A stretch of 52,578 nucleotides of DNA from Streptomyces jumonjinensis (GTDB lineage: Bacteria; Actinomycetota; Actinomycetes; Streptomycetales; Streptomycetaceae). Every line of letters starts with the position of its first letter. Position 1 is the stretch's first letter. The stretch is taken from NCBI RefSeq assembly GCF_009600885.1, contig NZ_VCLA01000196.1, positions 1 to 52,578 of the forward strand, given 5' to 3'. Shown one piece after another: positions 40,250-48,402 of this stretch. A model generated the notes under the pieces. It searched no databases. It was not told the DNA's origin and saw only the letters and a list, made by a program, of their open reading frames with translations. Made by a program: the position numbers and the translations under genes.

Positions 40250-41026
40250 TCACTGATCGCGGAAGCGGACGATCTTGACGAACTCGTCGGAGTCCAGTGC
40301 CGCGCCGCCGACCAGCGCGCCGTCCACATCCGGCTGCGCCATGATCGCGGCGACGTTTCCGGCCTTCACCGAGCCGCCGTACTGGATGCGGACCTTATCG
40401 GCCAGCTCCTGCGAGTACAGCTCGGCGAGCCGTCCGCGGATCGCGCCGCAGACCTCCTGCGCGTCCGCCGGGGTGGCCACCTCGCCGGTGCCGATGGCCC
40501 AGACCGGCTCGTACGCGATCACGATCGTCTCGGCCTGCTCGGCCGGCACGTCCTTGAGGCCGCCGTCGAGCTGGGCGAGGGTGTACTCCACCTGCTGGCC
40601 GGCCTTGCGGATGTCCAGACCCTCGCCGACGCAGAGGATCGGGGTGATCCCGTGCCGGAAAGCGGCCTTGACCTTGGCGTTGCAGACGTCGTCGGTCTCG
40701 TTGTGGTACTGGCGGCGCTCCGAATGGCCGACGGCCACATAGGCGCACTTCAGCTTGGACAGCATCAGGCCGGAGATCTCTCCGGTGTACGCGCCCGAGT
40801 CCTGCGCCGAGATGTCCTGGGCACCGTACTTGATCTTCAGCTTGTCGCCGTCGACCAGGGTCTGCACGGACCGCAGATCGGTGAAGGGCGGCAGTACGGC
40901 GACCTCGACGGCGTCGTAGTCCTTGTCCGCCAGGGCGAAGGAGAGCTTCTGGACGTGCGCGATGGCCTCAAGGTGGTTGAGGTTCATCTTCCAGTTGCCC
41001 GCCATGAGCGGGGTGCGAGTGGTCAT
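40250..41026 (-). CDS. tpiA: Triosephosphate isomerase
   Basis: 258-aa TIM barrel that interconverts DHAP and GAP. Active-site residues: Asn/Lys in GNWKMNLN (about 10-16), His in YVAVGHSERRQ (about 98), catalytic Glu in IAYEPVWAIGTG (about 171), and the phosphate loop QYGGSVKAGN. It starts 6 bp after the pgk stop and is part of the gap-pgk-tpiA glycolytic run. Confidence 0.97.
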   Translation of the reverse strand: MTTRTPLMAGNWKMNLNHLEAIAHVQKLSFALADKDYDAVEVAVLPPFTDLRSVQTLVDGDKLKIKYGAQDISAQDSGAYTGEISGLMLSKLKCAYVAVGHSERRQYHNETDDVCNAKVKAAFRHGITPILCVGEGLDIRKAGQQVEYTLAQLDGGLKDVPAEQAETIVIAYEPVWAIGTGEVATPADAQEVCGAIRGRLAELYSQELADKVRIQYGGSVKAGNVAAIMAQPDVDGALVGGAALDSDEFVKIVRFRDQ

Positions 41027-41032
41027 GAAGTG

Positions 41033-42244
41033 TCAGTCCTCCAGTGCGGCGAGGCCGGGGAGCGTCTTGCCTTCGAGATATTCGAGGCTCGCTCCGCCGC
41101 CGGTCGAAATATGGCCGAATGCGTTCTCGTCGAAACCCAGGGTCCGCACCGCGGCGGCGGAGTCTCCGCCGCCGACCACCGTGAAGGCCGGGGAATCGAC
41201 CAGCGCCTGGGCGACGGCCTTGGTGCCCTCGGCGTAGTCGGGGTGCTCGAAGACGCCCATCGGGCCGTTCCAGAAGACGGTGGCCGTGTCGGCGAGCTTG
41301 GAAGCGTACAGCTTGCGGGACTCGGGGCCGATGTCCAGCCCCATCTGGCCGGCCGGGATCGCGTCCACGGCGACGGCGGTCGGGTGGGCCGGAGCCTTGG
41401 TCTTCAGATCGGGGAAGCCGGCGGCCACCAGGACGTCGACGGGGAGCACGAACTCCACGCCCTTCTTCCCGGCGCGCTCCAGATACTCCCTGACCACCGG
41501 GATCTGGTCCTCCTGGAGCAGCGAGGCGCCGACCTCATGGCCCTGCGCCTTGAGGAAGGTGTACGCCATGCCGCCGCCGATCAGGATGCGGTCGGCCCTC
41601 TCCAGCAGATGGTCGATCACTCCGAGCTTGTCGGAGACCTTGGCCCCGCCGAGGACGACGGCGTACGGCCGCTTGGCGTCCTCGGTGAGCTTCTTCAGCA
41701 CGCCGACCTCGCCCGCGATCAGATAGCCGGCCGCGTGCGGCAGCCGGGCGGGAAGATCGTAGACGGAGGCGTGCTTGCGGTGCACGGCCCCGAAGCCGTC
41801 GCCGACGTACAGATCCGCGAGCGAGGCGAGCTGATCGGCGAAGGCGGCGCGCTCGGCGTCGTCCTTGCTGGTCTCGCCCGGGTTGAAGCGCAGGTTCTCG
41901 ATCACGGCGACCTGGCCGTCGGCGAGGCCCGCGACGACGGCCCGGGCCGAGTCGCCGACCGTGTCGGCGGCGAAGGCGACCTCGGTCCCGAGCAGCTCGC
42001 CGAGGCGCGCGGCGGCGGGGGCCAGCGAGAAGGCGGGGTCCGGAGCGCCCTTGGGGCGGCCCAGATGCGAGGCGACGACGACGCGCGCGCCCGCCTCGGC
42101 GAGCTTGGCGACGGTCGGCAGAACGGCCCGGATGCGGCCGTCGTCGGTGATGGCGGTGCCGGCGAGCGGCACATTGAGGTCGGCGCGGACGAATACCCGC
42201 TTGCCCGCGACCCCTTCGGCAAGAAGCTGGTCGATCGTCTTCAT
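41033..42244 (-). CDS. pgk: Phosphoglycerate kinase
   Basis: 403 aa. N-terminal KRVFVRADLNVPL, VVVASHLGRPKGAPDPAFSL, and the C-terminal nucleotide part GGGDSAAAVRTLGFDENAFG with STGGGASLEYLEGKTLPGL. It transfers phosphate from 1,3-bisphosphoglycerate to ADP. The ATG at 42244 follows AGGAG. A hairpin and a tandem repeat separate it from gap, so it may be read both from the gap promoter and on its own. Confidence 0.97.
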   Translation of the reverse strand: MKTIDQLLAEGVAGKRVFVRADLNVPLAGTAITDDGRIRAVLPTVAKLAEAGARVVVASHLGRPKGAPDPAFSLAPAAARLGELLGTEVAFAADTVGDSARAVVAGLADGQVAVIENLRFNPGETSKDDAERAAFADQLASLADLYVGDGFGAVHRKHASVYDLPARLPHAAGYLIAGEVGVLKKLTEDAKRPYAVVLGGAKVSDKLGVIDHLLERADRILIGGGMAYTFLKAQGHEVGASLLQEDQIPVVREYLERAGKKGVEFVLPVDVLVAAGFPDLKTKAPAHPTAVAVDAIPAGQMGLDIGPESRKLYASKLADTATVFWNGPMGVFEHPDYAEGTKAVAQALVDSPAFTVVGGGDSAAAVRTLGFDENAFGHISTGGGASLEYLEGKTLPGLAALED

Positions 42245-42283
42245 GGACGGGACTCCTCGGAGAGCTGAGCTGAGACGCGCGAG

Positions 42284-42321
42284 GGGGCCCGGACCGCGCT
42301 GCTTCGCGCCGCCCGGGCCCC
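42284..42321. terminator. Hairpin between gap and pgk
   Basis: 9-bp perfect outer stem GGGGCCCGG/CCGGGCCCC (42284-42292 with 42313-42321), with a smaller GCGC-based stem inside. Partial terminator or processing hairpin. Confidence 0.6.
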
Positions 42322-42343
42322 ATCGCTCACATCACTGAGCTGA

Positions 42344-42403
42344 TCAGAACCGTACTGTTCAGAACTGTGCAGGTCAGAGCCGTACTGGTCAGAGCTGCTC
42401 GCC
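42344..42403 (-). repeat. 15-bp tandem repeat x 4 with in-frame stop codons, gap 3' end
   Basis: Units at 42344, 42359, 42374 and 42389, each beginning TCAGA on +. On - each unit places a TGA in the gap reading frame; the one at 42389-42391 is the gap stop. The first unit is the gap C-terminal coding end. Confidence 0.9.
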
Positions 42404-43399
42404 GACGAAGACCGTGAGGTCCACGAGCCGGTTGGAGTAGCCCCACTCATTGTCGTACCAGCCGAGGATCTTCACCGAGGTGCCCTCCTGGACCATGGTC
42501 AGGGAGGAGTCGAAGGTGCAGGAGGCCGGGTCGCTGACGATGTCCGAGGACACGATCGGGTCCTCGGTGTCGTACAGGATGCCCTTGAGGTCGCCGTCCT
42601 CGGAGGCCTTCTTGAACGCGGAGTTGACCTCGTCCTTGGTGACCTCGCGGGAGAGCTCTACGACCAGGTCCGTGGCCGAGCCGGTGGGGACCGGGACGCG
42701 CATGGCGATGCCGTCCAGCTTGCCCTTGAGCTGCGGAAGGACCAGCGCGGTGGCCTTGGCGGCACCCGTGGTGGTCGGAATGATGTTCTCGGCGGCGGCG
42801 CGGGCGCGGCGCAGGTCCGAGTGGGGGAAGTCCAGGATCCGCTGGTCGTTGGTGTACGCGTGGACCGTGGTCATCAGGCCCCGGACGATGCCGAAGTTCT
42901 CGTCGAGAACCTTGGCCATCGGCGCCACACAGTTGGTGGTGCAGGACGCGTTCGAGATGACGTGGTGGTTCGCCGGCTCGTACTTGTCCTGGTTGACGCC
43001 CATCACGATGGTGATGTCCTCGTCCTTGGCCGGAGCCGAGATGAGGACCTTCTTGGCGCCACCGGCGATGTGCTTCTCGGCGTCGGCCTTCTTGGTGAAG
43101 ATGCCGGTCGACTCGATGACGATGTCGACGCCCAGCTCGCCCCACGGGATGTCGGCGGGGTTGCGCTCGGAGAGCACCTTGATGGTGTGGCCGTCCACCG
43201 TGATCGTGTCGGCGGTGTGGGACACCTCGGCCTTCAGGCGGCCCAGGATGGTGTCGTACTTCAGCAGGTGGGCCGTGGTCGCAGTGTCACCAAGGTCGTT
43301 GACAGCCACGATCTCGATGTCTGCACCCTGCTCCAGCAGCGCGCGGAAGTAGTTACGACCGATGCGGCCAAAGCCGTTGATGCCTACGCGGATCGTCAC
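42389..43399 (-). CDS. gap: Glyceraldehyde-3-phosphate dehydrogenase
   Basis: 336-aa tetrameric glycolytic enzyme. NAD motif GINGFGRIGRNYFRALLE, catalytic Cys in SNASCTTNCVAPMAK (about 155), His in GLMTTVHAYTNDQRILD, and DLVVELSREVTKDE late. Asp/Leu around VNDLGD suggest NAD use. The GTG at 43399 follows GAGGAG. The C-terminus ends WGYSNRLVDLTVFVGEQL. It heads the gap-pgk-tpiA-secG run. Confidence 0.97.
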   Translation of the reverse strand: MTIRVGINGFGRIGRNYFRALLEQGADIEIVAVNDLGDTATTAHLLKYDTILGRLKAEVSHTADTITVDGHTIKVLSERNPADIPWGELGVDIVIESTGIFTKKADAEKHIAGGAKKVLISAPAKDEDITIVMGVNQDKYEPANHHVISNASCTTNCVAPMAKVLDENFGIVRGLMTTVHAYTNDQRILDFPHSDLRRARAAAENIIPTTTGAAKATALVLPQLKGKLDGIAMRVPVPTGSATDLVVELSREVTKDEVNSAFKKASEDGDLKGILYDTEDPIVSSDIVSDPASCTFDSSLTMVQEGTSVKILGWYDNEWGYSNRLVDLTVFVGEQL

Positions 43400-43573
43400 G
43401 TACCGATCTCCTCGTTGGTACGCCGGGTTTCGACGCCGGCGAGTTGTATGGGATGTCCCCGACCGCTTACGACCCTACCTCCCTGAAGGCCCCGAGGTGA
43501 CATCGGAGGGCCCGTACGAGGCAACGGCGGCCCGGCCCCCCGACCAGGGGCACGAACCGCCGTTCACCTGCGC

Positions 43574-43600
43574 GGAAGCCGCTCCAGATGAGCGGTTTCC
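43574..43600 (-). terminator. Terminator of the M14 carboxypeptidase gene
   Basis: 11-bp stem with one mismatch (43574-43584 with 43590-43600), 5-nt loop, 13 bases after the stop. The rest of the 213-bp gap to gap holds its promoter region. Confidence 0.65.
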
Positions 43601-43612
43601 GCCTACCGTCCG

Positions 43613-46576
43613 TCAGTGTTCGAGCGCGCTCAGCACCTTTCCGATGAGGGCCTTGCGGCCGGCCGCTGTAGTCACGTGTTCGAGGCCGAAGCCGATGAGC
43701 ACGGTGTCATCGGTGGTGACGGCTGCGGCCGAGGGATACAGGTCCTGGCTGCGGACCCACGTCCCGCGCGGCGCCGGGCTGCCGGGCGGGGAGTCCGCCG
43801 TGGTCCAGGGGCCGAGGGAGGTCTCGAAGCCCTCGGCGTCGCCCGCGCCGCCGCCGCCGGTCACCAGCCTGGTGTCGTCCAGGAAGATCCCGCGTCCGCC
43901 GTCGCTGGGGTCGGTGATGTACGAGACGGAGACCTCGATCCGCTGACCCGCGTAGGCGCTCAGATCGAAGGAGGCGTCCCGCCAGCCGTCGGAGGCCCCG
44001 GTGAAGGAGTTCCAGCTGCCGGTGGAGCCGGTCGCGGTGCAGCCCTGCTCACCGGAGGTGAGATAGCGCTTGAGGAACGGATGCTGGTTGAGGTAGAAGC
44101 CGGCCTCGCACTCGGCGGGGACCGTGGTCCTGGTGCCGCCATTGGCGTCCGGCAGGGTCGTCCAGTCGTCCTGCCCCACGGTGTGGACCTCGACCACGGC
44201 GTGGTCGTAGCCGGACTCGGTGTTGAAGCTGAGCCGCAGATCCAGCTCGGGCCGGTCGGCGGCGGCGGTCGCGGTCAGATCGATCGGGCGGGTCAGCCGC
44301 TGCCAGCTGGAGTTGCGGTGCCGGGCCGCCGCGTACCACTCGCCCTCGTACGGCGAGAACGGCATCCGGACGCCCGGATAGTCGCCCGCCGCCTCGCTGC
44401 GGAACTGCGGGAACCGGTCGGGCGGCAGGGTGTCCGAGGTGACGGTGTACGCCCCCGAGGCGTCCAGCGGATTGCCCTCGGCGCCCGAGAGCCCGGCGGC
44501 GGCGCCCGAGAGGCGTCCCGAGCCGAGGAAGGAGGAGGTGCCGGCGAGCGAGGCGCGGCCAGAGGCGCCCAGGTAATACTGGGAGAAGTCGTCGCTCACC
44601 GCGCGTCCGAGGTTGGCGTTGCCGCCGGCCCGTTCACCCGTGGTGATGAGCTTGCCGCCCTCGTTGAGATAGGCCCGTACCGCCTGGGTGGTGGACCAGG
44701 AGGGCGCCGCCGCGCCGGTGTACCAGACGGCGGTGGAGAAGTGGCTCAGCACGCCCAGCGGGTGCGGGCGGCCCTGGGCGGCGACGTCCCAGACCGCGGC
44801 CCGCCGGCCGTTCTGGGCGAGTGCCTCGGTGTACGCGGCGGTGTGCCGGGCCGCCGTGGCGCCCCCTTCCTCGGCGATCACCAGGGTGCGGGCGCGGGGC
44901 CGCTCGGCGACCTTGTAGGAGAAGGGCTCGCCGGCGGTGGCCTTCCCGTCCCTGGTGCGGCCGGTGAACCAGACCTCGACCTCGTCGCCCGGCTCCGCGT
45001 CCTCGACCTCGGCGCGATACTCGTCGAAGAGGACGTTGTCCTCGCCGCCGAAGGTCTCGCCGCCCTTCCAGGGCTTGAGATCCTCGTCATGGACCCGGCC
45101 GCCGTCGATCCGGTACTTCAGCTCCTTGTGGCGGACCGACTTGCGCGCGACGACGGAGACCTCCTGGTCACCGCCGCGGGCGTAGGAGACGGTGAAGGGA
45201 TCGGGGGTGAAGTCGGGGGCCTTCAGACCGACCGGGGAGGCCGGATCATCGGGGGTGCGGGCCGACTCGGCGACGGAGAGCGCGAAGGGGATGTTCTTGG
45301 CGAACTCCTGCTGGATCAGCTTCTCGTCGTCGGGGAAGGTGAAGACGGAGGCGCAGTCGGCCGCGTTCCACTGGTCGTTCGGGTCGATCCGGGAGGCGGT
45401 GGCGCAGGTCGACATCTCCGGGGTGTACATCAGGGTGCCGTTGACATTGGCCGAGTGGCCGTCGGTCTCGCCGTTGGTGATGTACAGCTCGGAGGCGATC
45501 TGGGGCCGGTAGCCGGGGATCGCCGGTTTGGCGGGGGTGCCCGCCAGGGCCTGGTAGGCGATGTCGTCGGGGCTGGCGGTGGCGACCTGCCAGCCGACGC
45601 CGTAGAGGATCAGCTCGGCCGCGGAGTGGTAGTTGATGCCGTACGCGAAGCCGATGCGCTTCTGGAAGGCGTCCAGGGCCCTGGTCTCGGGCTCGGAGGC
45701 GGGTCCGGCGCCACGGAAGGTCTCGTCGAGCGGGTCGGGGGACGAGCCCTCGTTGTCGTAACCCCACTTGTAGGGGAAATTACGGTTGAGGTCGACGCCG
45801 TCGCCGGGGGTGAGCCGTCCGTCGCCGTCGTTGTCCCGCAGATTCTTGCGCCACTGGCGCTCGGTCGTGCCCGTGAAACTGTAGTCGTAGCCATCGGGGT
45901 TGGCGGAGAGCACGAACCACAGTTCGGTGGTGTCGATGATCTTGGTGATGCGCGCGTCCTTGCCGTAATTGGCGAGATAGTGGTGCATCAGCCGCCGGGT
46001 CATCTCCGGGGTGATCCACTCGCGTGCGTGCTGGTTGGACATGTACAGGGTGGCGGGCTTGGCGCCGTCCCGGTGCTTCTTGGCACCCTTGCTGATCTTG
46101 AGGGCGAGGATGTCCTGGCCCTTGACCGTCTTGCCGATGCTGACGGCCTTGGTGAGCTGGGGGTTGGCCTGGGCGGCGGCGAGAATCTCGCTCTTGAGGC
46201 CGTTCTCGCCGCCGTACGGCCGGTAGACGCCGTCACCGGCGGCCTCGACACGCTCACGGGCCGCGGCGGAGAGGGTGTGCTCGGTGATGCTGACGCCCTG
46301 GTCCCGCAGCTCACCGGCCTGCGCCCCGGTGAGATACAGCTCAACGGTGGCGGCGCCCTTCTCGGGCACCCGCTCACTGAGCTCGTGCCCATCGGCCCCC
46401 GCCGCGAGAATCAGGGGCACCTGTGCCTTGGTGACCTCCGCGTGCCACACGGAGAGGGCGTCACCGCCCCCGCCACTGTCGCTGTCGCTGGGTCTGGCCT
46501 GGGCGAATGGAGCGGCCGCCAGTGTGGCGGTCAGTAGTGAAGCCGCGGCGAGGATCGCTCTCGCTCTGCGTCTCAT
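43613..46576 (-). CDS. Large secreted M14 zinc carboxypeptidase
   Basis: 987 aa. MRRRARAILAAASLLTATLA is a Sec signal (cleavage near AQA-RP, about 28). A propeptide-like region runs to about 120. The peptidase M14 domain covers about 125-440: zinc ligands in SNQHAREWITPE (H-x-x-E) and the His of YGINYHSAAELILY, substrate Arg/Asn in LSANPDGYDYSF and VDLNRNFPYKWG, and the catalytic Glu in LMYTPEMSTC. DNDGDGRLTPGDGVD is an EF-hand-like calcium loop. The C-terminal 500 residues hold an Ig-like domain and an immune-inhibitor-A-type region (LTRPIDLTATAAADRPELDL ... GIFLDDTRLVTGGGG). ATG follows AAGGGGGG. Confidence 0.93.
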   Translation of the reverse strand: MRRRARAILAAASLLTATLAAAPFAQARPSDSDSGGGGDALSVWHAEVTKAQVPLILAAGADGHELSERVPEKGAATVELYLTGAQAGELRDQGVSITEHTLSAAARERVEAAGDGVYRPYGGENGLKSEILAAAQANPQLTKAVSIGKTVKGQDILALKISKGAKKHRDGAKPATLYMSNQHAREWITPEMTRRLMHHYLANYGKDARITKIIDTTELWFVLSANPDGYDYSFTGTTERQWRKNLRDNDGDGRLTPGDGVDLNRNFPYKWGYDNEGSSPDPLDETFRGAGPASEPETRALDAFQKRIGFAYGINYHSAAELILYGVGWQVATASPDDIAYQALAGTPAKPAIPGYRPQIASELYITNGETDGHSANVNGTLMYTPEMSTCATASRIDPNDQWNAADCASVFTFPDDEKLIQQEFAKNIPFALSVAESARTPDDPASPVGLKAPDFTPDPFTVSYARGGDQEVSVVARKSVRHKELKYRIDGGRVHDEDLKPWKGGETFGGEDNVLFDEYRAEVEDAEPGDEVEVWFTGRTRDGKATAGEPFSYKVAERPRARTLVIAEEGGATAARHTAAYTEALAQNGRRAAVWDVAAQGRPHPLGVLSHFSTAVWYTGAAAPSWSTTQAVRAYLNEGGKLITTGERAGGNANLGRAVSDDFSQYYLGASGRASLAGTSSFLGSGRLSGAAAGLSGAEGNPLDASGAYTVTSDTLPPDRFPQFRSEAAGDYPGVRMPFSPYEGEWYAAARHRNSSWQRLTRPIDLTATAAADRPELDLRLSFNTESGYDHAVVEVHTVGQDDWTTLPDANGGTRTTVPAECEAGFYLNQHPFLKRYLTSGEQGCTATGSTGSWNSFTGASDGWRDASFDLSAYAGQRIEVSVSYITDPSDGGRGIFLDDTRLVTGGGGAGDAEGFETSLGPWTTADSPPGSPAPRGTWVRSQDLYPSAAAVTTDDTVLIGFGLEHVTTAAGRKALIGKVLSALEH

Positions 46577-46634
46577 GAACCCCCCTTGCCTCTGTCTGCG
46601 GTGCTGGACGTCTGCCGGGAAATGAATAGACGCC

Positions 46635-46663
46635 AGACTGATCAGGCCACATGACCATGTCAA
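46635..46663 (-). promoter_or_regulatory. Promoter of the M14 gene with a small dyad
   Basis: Read on -: TTGACA (46663-46658), 17-bp spacer, CAGTCT (46640-46635). A perfect dyad ACATG-AC-CATGT (46649-46660) overlaps the -35 and the spacer and may be an operator. Confidence 0.45.
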
Positions 46664-46693
46664 TACGATGGCGGTCGTATATGAGGGAGGGGG

Positions 46694-46905
46694 GCGGGAT
46701 TGCGGGGGTTCCTGGGGTTGGGGCTGGGGCTGGGGGCCTTGCCGGGTGTGGGGCTGGGCGCGGTGGGGTGGGGTGGGGTCCCCGGGGTCCGCTCCGGGTG
46801 GGGTGCGGTGTGCTGGGGTGCGGGGGCCGCTCCGGGTGCTTCGGTGTGGGCTGGGTGCGGTGTGCTGGGGTCCGGGGTCCGCTCCGGGGTGGTGCCGGGA
46901 CTCAT
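46694..46905 (+). repeat. G-rich low-complexity region
   Basis: About 200 bases with runs of GGGG and repeated units GTGCGGTGTGCTGGGG (three near copies) and GTCCGCTCCGG. On + it could form G-quadruplexes. ORFs here are Gly/Cys-rich without domain signs. Part of the 836-bp gap 46577-47412. Confidence 0.7.
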
Positions 46906-47119
46906 GATTTACGGCGCGTTTCCAGTCCCTGTTTAATGACGGGCCTCCTCCGCGCCACAAATCACGCTTTACGTCCCGGCACCACCCCTGCGCGGCCCCC
47001 TCCCATGAGACCTCAACCGCCCGCCCGCCGTCTATCCCGAGTGCCGGGGAGCGCAGACCCCTCCCGTGAGACTCGACCGCCGCCTATCCCGGGTGCCGGG
47101 CAACCCCGGCAAACCCAGC

Positions 47120-47412
47120 CCCTTGGGGGTCGGGGAAATTGAGGCGAGCAAAATCCAGCCCCTCCGGCGTTTGAGGAGCGGGGGCCAAAATCCAGCCCCT
47201 TGGGGGTTCCCCCGGACGGAGTCTGGGGGAGATTGAGGCGAGGGGAGCCAAAATCAGCCTCGCCGGCGTTTGAGGCGCGGGGGTTCGGGGGCTGGCCCCC
47301 GACAAGGGCCCGCGCAGGGCGGGGTGGCTCGCACACAAGATCCAGCCCCGCCGGCGATTGAGGCGCAGGGGTTCGGGGGCTGGCCCCCGACAAGGGCCCG
47401 CGCCGGGCGGGG
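47120..47412. repeat. Cluster of streptomycete REP-like repeats
   Basis: Five degenerate copies of the AATCCAGCCCC-n-CCGGCGTTTGAGG-type repeat (near 47124, 47150, 47188, 47248, 47337). The last two share an identical stretch of about 36 bp (GGGTTCGGGGGCTGGCCCCC and the bases after it). Each contains hairpins such as TCGGGGGC-TG-GCCCCCGA. They lie between whiA (-) and the M14 gene. No gene seen in this stretch. Confidence 0.8.
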
Positions 47413-48402
47413 TCAGCCGACCAGGCCGTCCGCCATCTCCTCGGTCAGATTCGACTCCGTCCCCGGAATCCCGAGATCCTGCGCCCTCTTGTCCGCCATC
47501 GCCAGCAAGCGCCTGATCCTCCCCGCCACCGCGTCCTTCGTCAGCGGCGGGTCCGCCAGCGCCCCCAGCTCCTCCAGCGACGCCTGCTTGTGCTCCATCC
47601 GCAGCCGCCCCGCCGCCGCGAGATGCTCCGGGACCTCCTCGCCGAGGATCTCCAGCGCCCGCTGCACCCGGGCCCCGGCGGCCACCGCCGCCCGCGCCGA
47701 GCGCCGCAGGTTCGCGTCGTCGAAGTTGGCGAGCCGGTTGGCGGTGGCGCGCACCTCGCGCCGCATTCGCCGTTCCTCCCAGGCGAGCACCGACTCATGC
47801 GCACCGAGCCGCGTCAGCAGCGCCCCGATCGCGTCTCCGTCGCGGACCACGACCCGGTCCACCCCGCGCACCTCGCGCGCCTTCGCCGCGATGGAGAGCC
47901 GCCGCGCGGCTCCGACCAGCGCGAGCGCCGCCTCCGGCCCCGGGCAGGTGACCTCCAGGGAGGACGAGCGTCCGGGCTCGGTCAGCGAGCCATGGGCCAG
48001 GAAGGCGCCGCGCCAGGCCGCCTCCGCGTCGCAGGTCGCGCCGGAGACGACCTGCGGGGGCAGCCCCCGGATCGGCCGCCCCCGGCCGTCCACCAGACCG
48101 GGCTGCCGGGCGAGCTGATCCCCGCCCGCCACCACGCGCACCACATAGCGGGAGCCGCGGCGCAGCCCGCCGGGGGCCATGACCATCAGCTCCGAGGTAT
48201 GGCCGAAGATCTCCAGGATGTCGCGCTTCAGCCGGCGCGCGGCGATCCCGGTGTCGAGCTCCGCTTCGATCACGATGCGCCCGCTCACCAGATGCAGCCC
48301 GCCGGCGAACCGGAGGATCGCCGAGACCTCTGCCTTTCTGCAGCAGGTCCGGGTGACGGGGAGCCGGGAGATCTCGTCCTTCACCGCTGCCGTCATCGCC
48401 AT
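47413..48402 (-). CDS. whiA: WhiA, sporulation/cell-division transcription factor
   Basis: 329 aa. The N-terminal half is a degenerate LAGLIDADG homing-endonuclease fold (RTCCRKAEVSAILRFAGGLH, LKRDILEIFGHTSELMVM, WRGAFLAHGSLTEPGRSSSL). The C-terminal helix-turn-helix covers about 265-315 (LEELGALADPPLTKDAVAGR). WhiA acts with WhiB to start sporulation septation in Streptomyces. The ATG at 48402 (MAMTAAVKDEISRL) follows GGAAGGA; it overlaps the upstream gene by 10 nt. Last gene of the uvrC-rapZ-yvcK-whiA run. Confidence 0.97.
   Translation of the reverse strand: MAMTAAVKDEISRLPVTRTCCRKAEVSAILRFAGGLHLVSGRIVIEAELDTGIAARRLKRDILEIFGHTSELMVMAPGGLRRGSRYVVRVVAGGDQLARQPGLVDGRGRPIRGLPPQVVSGATCDAEAAWRGAFLAHGSLTEPGRSSSLEVTCPGPEAALALVGAARRLSIAAKAREVRGVDRVVVRDGDAIGALLTRLGAHESVLAWEERRMRREVRATANRLANFDDANLRRSARAAVAAGARVQRALEILGEEVPEHLAAAGRLRMEHKQASLEELGALADPPLTKDAVAGRIRRLLAMADKRAQDLGIPGTESNLTEEMADGLVG

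Noticed and set aside
43616..46537. Long open frame on + opposite the M14 carboxypeptidase
   Set aside because: Low-complexity Gly/Val/Arg translation antisense to a gene with intact catalytic motifs.
46651..47142. Possible 163-aa Gly/Cys-rich gene
   Set aside because: Its sequence is translation of the G-rich repeat tract; no ribosome binding site and no continuing codon bias.
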